DNA of 48,294 nucleotides from Planctomycetales bacterium (GTDB lineage Bacteria > Planctomycetota > Planctomycetia > Pirellulales > Pirellulaceae), in contig JAGQOY010000028.1 of the NCBI GenBank assembly GCA_020427005.1, forward strand, positions 1 to 48,294, given 5' to 3'. Positions 19,522 through 31,500 of the stretch are shown here, piece after piece. The notes beneath the pieces were generated by a model that worked only from the letters and a program-made list of their open reading frames with translations, searched no databases and had not been told where the DNA came from. The position numbers and the translations under genes are program-made. Position 1 is the stretch's first letter, and each line of letters starts with the position of its first letter.

Positions 19522-22500
19522 CTAAGCCTGATCCTCGTTGCCGAGTTCGCCCCACAAACTAGCCAAAGCCAAGTCGATTGGGGATTCCGTACTGCCTTCG
19601 CCGCTATCATCGGCAACCCAGCTCATATCCGCCGGATCCCAGTTGGCTGCTCCCAATGTTGCGAACAACTGCTGGGATTCGCTGGCTAGCGGTAACACTG
19701 GTCCGTAAACCTGTCCATCGTTGCGCTCTACGCGGCGGACGCCAATCGGAACATTGTCCTGTGTGCCGAAGACTAACTGCTGCGAGCTAAGGGCATTGAC
19801 AAAGGTATCGATGGATTCGCCTTCGCCACTACCTCCACTACTTTGTTGGTTCAGCAGGTTAATCACAATCAGTGCATCCTGCGGGGTGATGAAGTTGTCT
19901 CCATTCACGTCTCGGTACGGAGGCGGAGCAGGAATACCGCTCACACTGGTCGAACCTTGGCTGTTGATGAAGTTGATAATCAACAAGGCATCAATTGGTG
20001 TTATGAAGCCGTCTGCATTAACATCCAAATGTTCCGATGGGTTTTGATGAGGAGGCGGTGGTGGCTCATCGATGATGATGGTCACCGTGGTTTCAACACT
20101 CAGGCCGCTACCATCGGATGCGCGGTAGGTAAATGTATCCGTTGTCCGAGTTGTGCCTGTATGTTGATAGGTAAACGTTCCATTCAAATTGAGAGTCAAG
20201 GTTCCAAACTGCGGTGCCGTTACTAGCTGTGCAGTTAAGCTACTACCCTCAGGATCGTGGTCATTGGCCAAGACGCCGTCGTTGGATGCGTCACCAACAC
20301 TACCCAATGGATCGTTTGTACGTAGTTCGGTGCCCTGCTTCACGTGGTACGTGTCAGGTGTCGTAACAGGTATGTCGTTGACGGCATTCACGGTAAGCAC
20401 AAAACTGTCGGTAACCGTGTTCCCCGATGAGTCAGTTGCGCTGACCGTGATTGTGGCAGCACCGGATCGATCAGGGATTAAGGTCAATTTCAACGCCCCA
20501 CCGGCAATGACAGGTGTTACAAGCAAGGGGTTCGTGTTGCTGACTACCGCAAACGTCAATATGTCGCCCCCAACCACATCTGGATCAAAGAAATACTCAG
20601 GGCTCAAGACCGTATCTGCAATAGCCGCATCTTCGTTGACTGTAATATCGGGCAGACCCTTGACCAATCGTGGAGCATCGTTGACCGGTGAAACGACCAG
20701 TGTCAACGTGTCTTGCACCTTTTGTCCAGCTTGGTCAGTGGCTTCAACCACGACGATGCTTTGACCGTTTTGATCAGCTATAAGTTCTAGTATCAATTGT
20801 CCACTTACAATGGATGGAGATACCAGGCCTGCATTGCTGTTACTGATCAAGGCATAGCTAATCGAGTCACCGCTATTAGCAACATCGGGATCGAAGAACA
20901 CGCTACTTAGGCCGATTACTTTGGCTGCGGAATCTTCCAACACGGTCTGAGTACCCATTGGAGTACCGACGCGCGGAGCATCGTTTACGCCTGAGACGGT
21001 GACAGTAACTGTACCAACTGAAATCTGCGGATCGGGTATGCCACCGCTGTTGCCATTGTCACTGACTTCGTAGAAGAACGTATCCGTACCAACAAAGTCT
21101 GCTGGCGGAGTATATGTGACTACGTTGCCGACGAAGGTAACCGTCCCGCCATTGGTACTCTGAGCGATAACTCCAACGAAGCTAAGTGTTTGACCACTTT
21201 CGCTGGCTGGGCCGGCGCTATCGTTGGCGATTAATGTAGCTGGATCGACCGTGACTGGCGTGTCTTCGATCGTGGCCAATGCATCAGCGGTTGTCGTGGG
21301 TGCATCATTCTTGTCCGCTACGGTTAGGAATACGGTGGCTGTAGCACTCAGTGGTGCTGCAATGCCATTCGTTGTACCGTTGTCTGTAATCGTATAGGTG
21401 AATTGGTCCGATCCGCTGAAGTCAGGTCGCGGTGTGTAGACAATTCTTCCGCCGGACAAGGCTACCGATCCGCCATTTAGGCTCACAGGAGAGACGCCTG
21501 TGATGGTCAGCGTTTGGCCGGACTCGTTGGCTGGTCCTGCTGCATCGTTGGCGAGAACAGTGGCTGCCGGGATATCAAATACAACGTCCTCCGCAGTGGT
21601 CAGTGTATCGTTCGTTGCAATTGGAGAATCGTTTACAGGTCGGACGTCAATGGTTACTGTCGCCAAACTGGAAGCGTTTAAGACTCCATCGCTCACCCGA
21701 TAAACAAACGTATCGATGCCATTAAAGTTTGCTGCAGGTCGATAACTGAATGTGCCGTTGTTGCTGGCATCCCATGTGAAGGCGGCCGCGTGCGACGGAG
21801 CAGTTACGAGGAAGGCAACCAGCGAATCGCCATCCGGGTCGATATCGTTAGCAGCGACACCATCGTCGATGGGGAAGTTGGGAGAGCTGTTTCCGTTAGC
21901 ATCTGTAGTAACTAAGATTCCGTCTTCATTCAATGTATAGGAATCGTTGACGGCAGTCGGTGGCGTGCCAGGAACGATCGTAACTTGGTAATCTTCAACC
22001 TCCCCATCTACAGCCAAGCCAGTTGCTTCTAGTCGTCCTACAGAGCTCGAGCGGAAACGAGCAAACGTGGTAGTCGCGGTGGCTGGTACCGGTGCGGTAG
22101 TTGGTACCGTTACCATGAACGTCTGGGTCAACGTGTCCGCTGTAAAACGGGCTCCTCGAAGGATCTGTTCTCCTGGATCATCCCAGTCTCCGTCGGCATT
22201 GAAGTCGATCCAAGCATCGACATATCCAGGCGAAGACATGGTAATATCGATCGGCGTGAAGATATTTCGGTTGAACAAGCCGGAAGTAGCCGTACCCGTT
22301 CCGATGATAACACCATCATCGTTCAAATCGCCATCCGCTGCCGGTGTTGGAGCCCCGTCGCTATCGGCCGTCACTCCTGCACCCAGTAAAGCCACGTTAC
22401 TGAGAACGTGCCGCGCGCCGTTATCCGCATGCAAAGTCGGGTACCTTCCAGGAACGGCATTCACTGGGTCGGGTGCATCCCCGTAGTCGAGCGCAACCCC

Positions 22501-25500
22501 AGGCATCAGGATTGTGAACTGAGTTTCGTTATTGATGCGGTTTGGCTTCAACAAGTTTCGTGCCAAATCGGAAACGCCACGCAGGAAGTAGCTGTCGATG
22601 CCCGATCCTATGATGCGAGCTCCGGACACAAACAGTGAATTGCTACCTCGGTTGGATGCACTCAGGTCGGTATTCGGTGCGGCATTAATCGCATCGATTA
22701 TCGCCAACTTCATGTCTTGTCCGGTAAAGCTAGGATCTTGGATGAAGTGGACTGGGTTAGCACCACCGGCAACACCCGTCAATTGAAGTGTTGGAGAATT
22801 GCTGACATCGGTCGCATACCGTGGCGTATCATTCAGCACCAGCGAATCCGCTCCCACGATCGTCGTTACCAATCCCAAGCCAGAGTTGTCGATTTCAGCC
22901 TTCATGCTTGCTAGCACTGAGGCAATCGTACTGCTTGTCGAACTGAAAAGAATTGGTTTGTTTCCATCGGTAAAGCCATTGGAAAGATTAACGTCAACGA
23001 ATTCAAACGTGATCGTTTGTGTGCCGTTGGAAATCGTGAAATTCTCACCGTCCTGCATCAATCCACGGCTGGTTGTCAAATTGCTGTTATTAAGCTGCAC
23101 ATCGGCTGAAGGGATAATACCCAAGCTGACTGCTCCGACGCCTTGATTGGCAGCGGTTATTCCCAGACCAGTTGAATTGATGGCAGCTGTGATCGCTGTT
23201 GCAATGTCATTGACAGTGCTGAGTGCAGAGAACGGTATGACGACGTTACTAGGTTGCGATGGGCCACTGCTGTCGCTATCAAATTCGAATACAACAGTTT
23301 GGCCGTTGCCAGAAAGGGTAAAGGTGCTATTGTCTTGCATGTCCGTCGCGCCTCGCGATGGAACATGAAGCAACAGTGGGCCGAATACTTGCAGCTTAGT
23401 TGATGACTGAACACCAGGTTGGCCGAAAAGTCCAAGTCCCGGTGCGGCCGAAGTATCGATACTATGTTGTGTTGTTCCACCAACTGCAATATTACCAGCA
23501 CCCACAACCCTTGGATTAAGGGCAAGGTCTGCCGCAAGAATTGCATCCACGACACGCTGTGCAACTTGGCTTTGAGTGTCGTTGGCTGATATCGTAATCG
23601 GAACATTTCCTGCTCCGACTGTGGCATCCTGTGTAAACTCGAAGGTAACGGTTTTGCCATTTCCAGTGATGGAGAAATTCTCCCCGTCACCAAGAGTTCG
23701 AGAGACTCCCACCAACTTCAGCTGACTATTGCCAACGGCAGCTGAGCCATTGACACTCAGGCCTAGATAGACAAGGTCACCATTGATCACAACCGGAGCA
23801 AGGTTGAGGACACTGCCGGAAATCGCTTGGCTAACAAGGTTGGCAATGTCCTGTGCGGTTACTGCTCCATTGAAATCAATAGGAACTCGACCAGGATTAA
23901 CACTACCATCTAAATCGAATTCAAACTCGACGGTATTTCGTCCATCACTGACCGAGAAGAAGTTGGTCTCGAGAATACCTCCGCGTGGTCCAGAAGCAGG
24001 AATTTGGAAGGCAAGTGTCGGAGCTGGCTGCGTCAGAGCAGAGTTGGCTGTATCCACGCGAACACCAGCGTCAGCACCGATAAAGATCTGGCCTGGAGTA
24101 AGCAACTGAGTGGATACGTTCAGACCAGCTGCCTGAATGGCTTGTATGATCAAGTTGGCAATCTCGGCCTGAGTATTGGACCGATTAAACGTAATGCGCC
24201 GATTACCTGCGAGCGAATTGCTGTTGAGGTCAAACTCAAAAGTTGTGATTTGCCCACCAATATTGACGCTAAAACGATCGCCATCGGAGATGCCACCAAA
24301 TGCTCCCCCTGCTAAAGGCACGTTGATTGTTAGCCCTTGAGGGATCTGTAATCGGAAGCCGCTATCGTACTCGAAGACCGACACTCCACCGTTGTCGTCA
24401 ATAATAGTAAACACATCTCCATCGGAGACTTGGTCACCGGCGGGAGCCGTGATTACAAACCGATCTTGATTGTTGACCGAGATCTCATAAACGCTTCCGT
24501 TTCTCCAAACACCTGCCAGAGGAGTTAGTACGATCTCATCGCGAGTTGCATTGTAGGAAAATGTGTAGTCAATACCTTCAACCAGCTCACGTCCGTTTTC
24601 AAATATGACAACTTGAGCGCCGGTGAGGCGAATGCCGTCGATGGGGCTGGCCACAACCGTGTTGTCATCGATGCCAATGCCCAGAAACGGGTTGGCCGGC
24701 TCGTTACCATCGGCAAGTTGAATTCGGAATTCAGGATAAACACCGTCAATCAACTGTACTACGGAATCCGAAGCATCTTGGTCGACACCCAGAGCATCAT
24801 TATCCAGCGGTTTAATCAGAATTGCAGCTGGACCAATAAAGTCACCACGATCATAAGCACCACGATCCTTGAATACGTTCTGACCTTGGCTACCAGGTGT
24901 GGAAACTGCCGGATCGTCTACTCGTAACTGGCCGGCAATATCAAAGTTCGGTGCCAAAACTGGGGAAACAGACAATCCCATAGCCAACTTCACAGCTGCC
25001 AATTCCGGTCGTTCTGGTAGCGAGTCCACGGCACTGTCGATGAGCGGGGATCCAGCGGCAGGGATGTAAACGCCGGCTTGTGCGTTCTGGAAGAGCCGCA
25101 CGTCATTGGCGACATCCATATTCAGGTTGAGCGAGGAATTTGGAATATTAGTTGGTGCTGCCTCAATGCCAGTAGCATATCGCGAATTGGATGAAACAGT
25201 TTCGTAGTACTGATAGACGAGACCGCCTATGATTACTTCGCCCGGCTTCGACACAATGTTGGGATTGTCCGTACCATACGGCTCGTAAATTCCCGTGTTC
25301 TCATTGATCCGCGTCTCTTCATTGATGACGGGTGTTTGCAAGTTGAAGAACACGTTGTTCAAAATCGTTGGGCTGGCCCCACGGCTAACGAGTACGCCTG
25401 TCTCTGGCAGCAGTTGATCCAAGTTGTTGTTTGCACCTTCATCGGGGTCGACGACAATCACGCCATTTCCGTCAATCCAAGCGGCGTTGTTGATGACAAC

Positions 25501-28500
25501 AAATTTTTCACTTGAGCCGTCAGCCTGAGAGGTGAATGAAATAGGTGTTGTAGATCCTCTATCGTGACCAAAGCCCATATGTGAAAGGCTCGTGACGTGG
25601 GTAAACGTGCCATCGGGAATGCCGGTCGTTGTAGACACAATGAAGCCATCATCACGACGTGGGAATAACCTAAGACCTTGGTTTACCTCGTAGAAAGGCC
25701 CGCTAAGGATGCGACTGATTTCACGGTCGGGAACTTGGTTGAAGCCCAGACCAGAGGTTAGGCCAATTGCCTCCATGATGAACGCGGGGTCACCTTCAAG
25801 ATCGTTCCATGGAGCATGCAAGATTCCATCCAAACCACCCAGGGCTCTGGCATAAACCGGTGGCAATGGACTTGTAAGTCCTTTGTTGCCATTCGGCAAA
25901 GCTTGCTGGTTGGTGATCGCAGGCCCACGATTAAGTCCTTCATTGATGGCTTTAGTAATAGCCCGGGCAACGTCTGGGAAACGCCAACCTGGATCCAAAG
26001 CGATTGGAATATGGTCTGGATTCGAGGGCTGCGCACCGATGCCAAAAACAAACTCGAAGGTTCTTCCACTTGAACCAGTTGAATCAATATCTGGAACACC
26101 GTAGATAGTAAACGTTTCGCCCGCTTGATAGGAGCTGGCATCCTGCGCCGTGATCACGAAGTCTTGCAAATGCCGTGCACTGATCGTTATGCGATAAGCG
26201 CCCGTAGTACCACCAGGAGTTCGATTAGCAAGTGAAAGTGGATCAAAGCTAGAATTGCCCTTAGAGCTGATGGCTGCGAAATAAACGCCAGGTTCTAAAG
26301 CCGTAAAGTCGGCATACGGATCTAACTGCAGAACCTCGCCAGGAGCAGCGTCGTTATCACTGACCGTCATGGCAATGCCGTTTGCGTTTAGGAACGTCTG
26401 TTGGATACCTCGGCTATTGAACACTTGCAGAACAGAATCTAGTCCACTGCCAGCTGTATCCACATCGATGATCGCTCGTTCGCCAACACCTAATTTAAAC
26501 TGGTAGATATCGACATCGGTACTGGAAAGGTTAGTGCCCAGACCAGCTTGAAGCACGATTAACGATTTGGCAGCGTTCAAACGCGCACCAGTAACCGTCA
26601 GTCCATCCAGACTCGGGATTGGATCAGCTCCCAATAGAATCGCAGACTTGATCTCTGCAACAGTGGCCGACGGATTGGCGCCCGCCAACAAGGCAACCAC
26701 ACCGGCGACGTGCGGGGACGCCATGGAAGTTCCGCTATTGAGGCCATAGCCACCTCCTAATGTTGTGCTCAGAATGTCAACGCCTGGAGCACCGAGGTCA
26801 ACGCTGTTAAGTCCCCACTCAGAGAAGTTTGCCAATTGATCGTTGCGGTCGGTGGCGGCTACAGCGATAATGCCGTCCAAGTTGTAATTGGAAGGAAAGT
26901 GTGGAAGAAGATCGTTGTCATACGCAGAATTACCAGCTGATGTGACAAAGGTGATACCTACATCGATTGTCCGTTGCACGGCATCCATTTGAGCCTGGGA
27001 AAATCCTGTTCCACCATAACTGTTGTTGCTGACGACAATATTAACCCCGCGTTGCTTCATCAGGACCAAGTAATCTAGGGATTCCAGAATGGCAGCCCCC
27101 GACAAATTCAAATTGTCGTCGGCGGTCTTGAGCGCCATGATCTTGGAGTTCCAATTGACTCCAGTTACACCCGTTCCATTGTTTCCTGTGGCGGCTGTCG
27201 TGCCGGCCACGTGGGTCCCATGGCCATGCTGGTCCATCGGATCACTATCACTTGCACCGGGGTCTATGCCGAATACATCGTCGATATAACCATTGCGGTC
27301 ATTGTCAATTCCGTCTCCCGGAATTTCACCTGGGTTACGCCACATATTGGCTCGCAGGTCGGCGTGATTGTAATCTACTCCCGTATCGACGATAGCTATT
27401 ACAACGTCAGACGAACCCGTGAAATTATCCCAGGCCTCAGGCATATCGATATCAGCGTCTACAGTACCTCCGTTTTGGCCTTGGTTGTCCAATCCCCACA
27501 TTTGTCCAAACAATGGATCATTAGGAACTGTATCCACTTGGTAATAGAAGTCGGGTTCAGCGTAACGTACTTGCGGCAACTGGTTCACGCTGCCAGCTTT
27601 GGTTAACACATCAGTTTCGGGTGACACACCCACTACAATTGCATCAAAGGATTGAAATCGCTTAATCACTGATAGGCCGTGGGCAGCAAGGATAGACTCC
27701 TGTTCCGCTTCCGTGACCCCTGGATTAAATGCCATTACAAATTGGCTTGGATTGATCGGTCCGCCACCTGCACCAGTTGAACCCGGTGTCACAATGGGTG
27801 GAACTGCAGCTGAACCGCCGGAGTCCCCGGCAATGCGCTGCCCACCATCTCCGATAACACCGACATCACTGTAATAAAGCGGGTTATGGGATGTGCCTTG
27901 CCATGTCTGGACAGCATCATCAATTGTGTCGTTGGCCTCATCAATAGGCGATTCGCCATTGAAGCTTGCACGCCCATCGGTACCAATGACGGTGTTATTG
28001 ATAATTCGAGTATGAGGCTGAGGTGTTTCCCCCAGATCCAATTGACGAATATCAAATGGTTGAGCAAAACCACCGGGAACGTCCAACCATTGCAGCATGG
28101 TTGCACCTTCCAGATAAACAGCCGGGCGATTGTAGTAAATCGGATAGTTGAATGGGATTGAATCAACAGCAAACGGATCCGGGCCCAGCAAGCTTGGGGC
28201 CACAGTCGCCGTTAGGGTCTGGGTCGTTCCATTGGTGACAAATATGCTGCCGAGAATGGAATCGCGCAAAGCGTGAACAGACTCTAGGGCACTTGTCGCA
28301 AACGGCTGACAGTTCTGGCAAGTCAATCGATCGTAAAAGCTACCACCTGTATCTCGATACCAGGCAATGGTGCTTGAGCTAGCATAGCCGTCACCTTCGA
28401 CCTGTCCACTGCCTGCAACTGGATTGCCAGTCGGACCGCCTGCCAAATCCTCGAATTCGAATTCAAGTCGAGTTCGATCAGCGTCAATTACCAACAAGTC

Positions 28501-31500
28501 TCCGTCATCGATAAACGATCCGAAGTGCGAAGTTGGGGGATTGTTTCCGGGGTTATTAACCAACGGGTTGTAGTCGGCAGAAGCTGTATTGGGATCCGTA
28601 CCATTTAAGAAATAGGGCACTTCACTGGGCGTTAACATCCAGATTGGAGTTTCACCTTGAACGAAGATACCTCCCAGTCCGCCTTCTTCCAGCACGTTGT
28701 TCTGAATTACCACGCCCGGCAAGAGTCCACCTTGAACGCTATCGTTAGCCACTAGCAAGTTGCGCATGGCTTGTGCGCCAACAGTATGGGGGATTTCTTG
28801 GAGTACGTCGGCGAATAACGGATCGACAGCGTCACGTGGGTCAGCCAAGCGTTCGGCTGCTTGAGTAAAGATGGCGTAGTCACGACTTTCGCGTATGAAG
28901 TTGTTCTGAATGATGACTTGCCCCTGGTCACGACGCACGTTGCGATCAGAGAAGCCTTCGTGCACGATCAACTGGATTTCACCAGCTGCTTTCGCGAATG
29001 TAACTGAATGGAATTCGGCGCTACCATGCAGATTGACGATATCATCTTGGCCTGCGGACCCCGTCTTGATGCCACCGGCCGATGCGGCTTGTACTTTCAA
29101 ACGGCTTTGAACGTTCGAACTGTTAATTGCATCGCGGATCTTGCGGGCAATGTCCCACGAATTATCGGTGGCGGCAAATCGAATCGCTACGTTGCCCAAA
29201 GTTACCGAACTGTCGGTCGAGAATTCGAACGTAACACTTCCACCGCCGTCGGAAATCTTGAACGAGTCACCGTCAGTCAAATCAATACCGGCAGGTGCCA
29301 TTAGCGACAATGCTTCAGCCTGACGATCGTTGGTATCAATGGATTGCGTGAGACGAGGTGCACCAAAAGCATTGGATCGGAAGAAATTCTCTCCGGATCG
29401 AATCTCCAGCTGGTACTTTCCATTAGTTATCGTCGTCGAAGGAACCGGAACAGTAGCATATGTGGGGTTGGGCTCGCCCGTGAATACGCGCGACCCATCG
29501 GCCAGCAAGATAAAGGCATTCGATAATCGAATGCGTGACGGATCATCGTTTCTGGCGCGAAACTCGATGCGCAAGCCTGATTGTCCGGCCCAGCGAGAAA
29601 TATCCAACACGGCGGTTGCCGGTGTTTGACGTACTAGGATAGGTAGGTTCCCAGCGCCTTGGGCAACCGAAGTGGCAATTCGAGTTGCAACGCCGAATTG
29701 ATCCACCACAAACACATCCATTTGCCCATCGAGGATTTCGTAATCAAAAGAGATTTGAGGTGCGTCGAAGAAGGCATCGTAGGAAACTAGAGAGAACGTT
29801 CGAGTTGTCTCAATTCCAAATGGCACGCCAATGAAACCGAAGTTCAAGAGCAACGGCTCGTCGCCCACACCAAACTGCTCACCACGTTCGGCAAAGCCGA
29901 TAATTAAACCGTCAATGTTGGATGAGCCCGTACTTCGAAACACCAGCGACAAACCGTCCTGACCGGCAAATCCACGAGTCGCGACACCACTGCCGACTCC
30001 CACCGTGAGTTTGTCCAGTGGGATTTTCAACGAGTTAGTACCAATTTGGAGACCCAAGACGCTCGGATTGGTTGTACTTGCCAGCAAGAACTCTGCGCCG
30101 GTCCCGTCGACCAAGGCAACTTCGAAGTCACCTGCGGTTAGCGTGTAGTTCATGTAAATGGCTGGTAAATCAGCCGCAGCGTAATTACCTAAGTCGAACG
30201 TTTTGGAGACTACATCCCCCGATGCCGTATCGACCAAACGTTGAGGCAGGAAGTTGCGCACCACTGGAGGAGCGGCAGTTGTTACGCCCTGCAAGAAGTT
30301 CTCATCGACAATTCGTCTGACGGAGTTAATAGGTGTAACATCGGAGGGATAAAGCAGTTTTACACGAGGCTGATAGGCCGCAGAAGATATACCAACCAAA
30401 TATCGGCCGGGAGCCAAGGCAACCGGACCAATATAACCATCGGTTGTGCTTGCGGATCCTCGTGAAAAGTCCTCTACGCCAGTTACTGCCAAGGGATTGG
30501 CTTGGTCATCGGCAATGTTGCTCGAATCTCCGGAATAAACCAGTCGATATTGGTTTGCCGTGAATGAAAAATTGGACGATTCTTCTACGAAGATGTTTAT
30601 GGACGTGTCTGGACGATTGAGGCCACCAGCATAGTCGACGTCAAACACGACAGACGCAAAACCATTCAGCGCACCTACCACATCCTCTTGGCTTATCTCC
30701 AGCATATAGAAGTCGACATCACGACTGGAGCTCAATTCACCGGCAATGCTAATCGCGCCTTTGGCAGTGTTTAGCAAGTTGCCAACGTATTGAGGCCGGT
30801 TGCCTGTTTGCGATTCCACATTTGCATTGGCGAAGAAGGAGTTAGTGATTCCATTGCCAGTCGCAATCCCGTTATTCGCGAAGATGGTTCCGTTGCGCAC
30901 GCTTTCATCTTCTTGCACTTCACCAGTTAAAGGTGATTCGCTTGGAAGCCCCACTGTGCGAATGCCGTTAGTAGCGTAGCGGATATCGGCGTAGGTGACG
31001 CTCGAGCCTGCCCATTCCTGCTGTTCTCTAGTACGAACCTGAACTTGATAATTACCGGAAGTTAGTCCCGCCCCGACCGCGTCGGAATTTGTACTGGCGC
31101 TTCGGATTCGGAAAAAGAACGTGCTCCGTGAGCCAGCTGCGCCAGGCAATCGTATCCGTAGCCCGGGATCCAACGGGTTCGTTGTGCCATCCTCTTTCAC
31201 GGCTCCGGCCGCAGTCAAACGAGTACCGGTGGTGCGCGTTGCCAATGGATTGACGCTACTGGAATCTAATTGATCAGAAATAAATAACAGGCTGGGGTCG
31301 ATAGCTTCAGCAGTGCTATTATCACTTCTTGCTAATAGAGTGCCGTTGCTATCCAGCACTTCAATAACTAGGTCAAGATTGGCCTGAGTGAAATCTACAT
31401 CCAACCACACCTCGGTTCCGGCCACGCCCGAGAAACTGTAAACGTCAACGTCCTCGTTCTGACTGAGGACCCCTTCAACGACAAATCCCAAACGAAGGTT

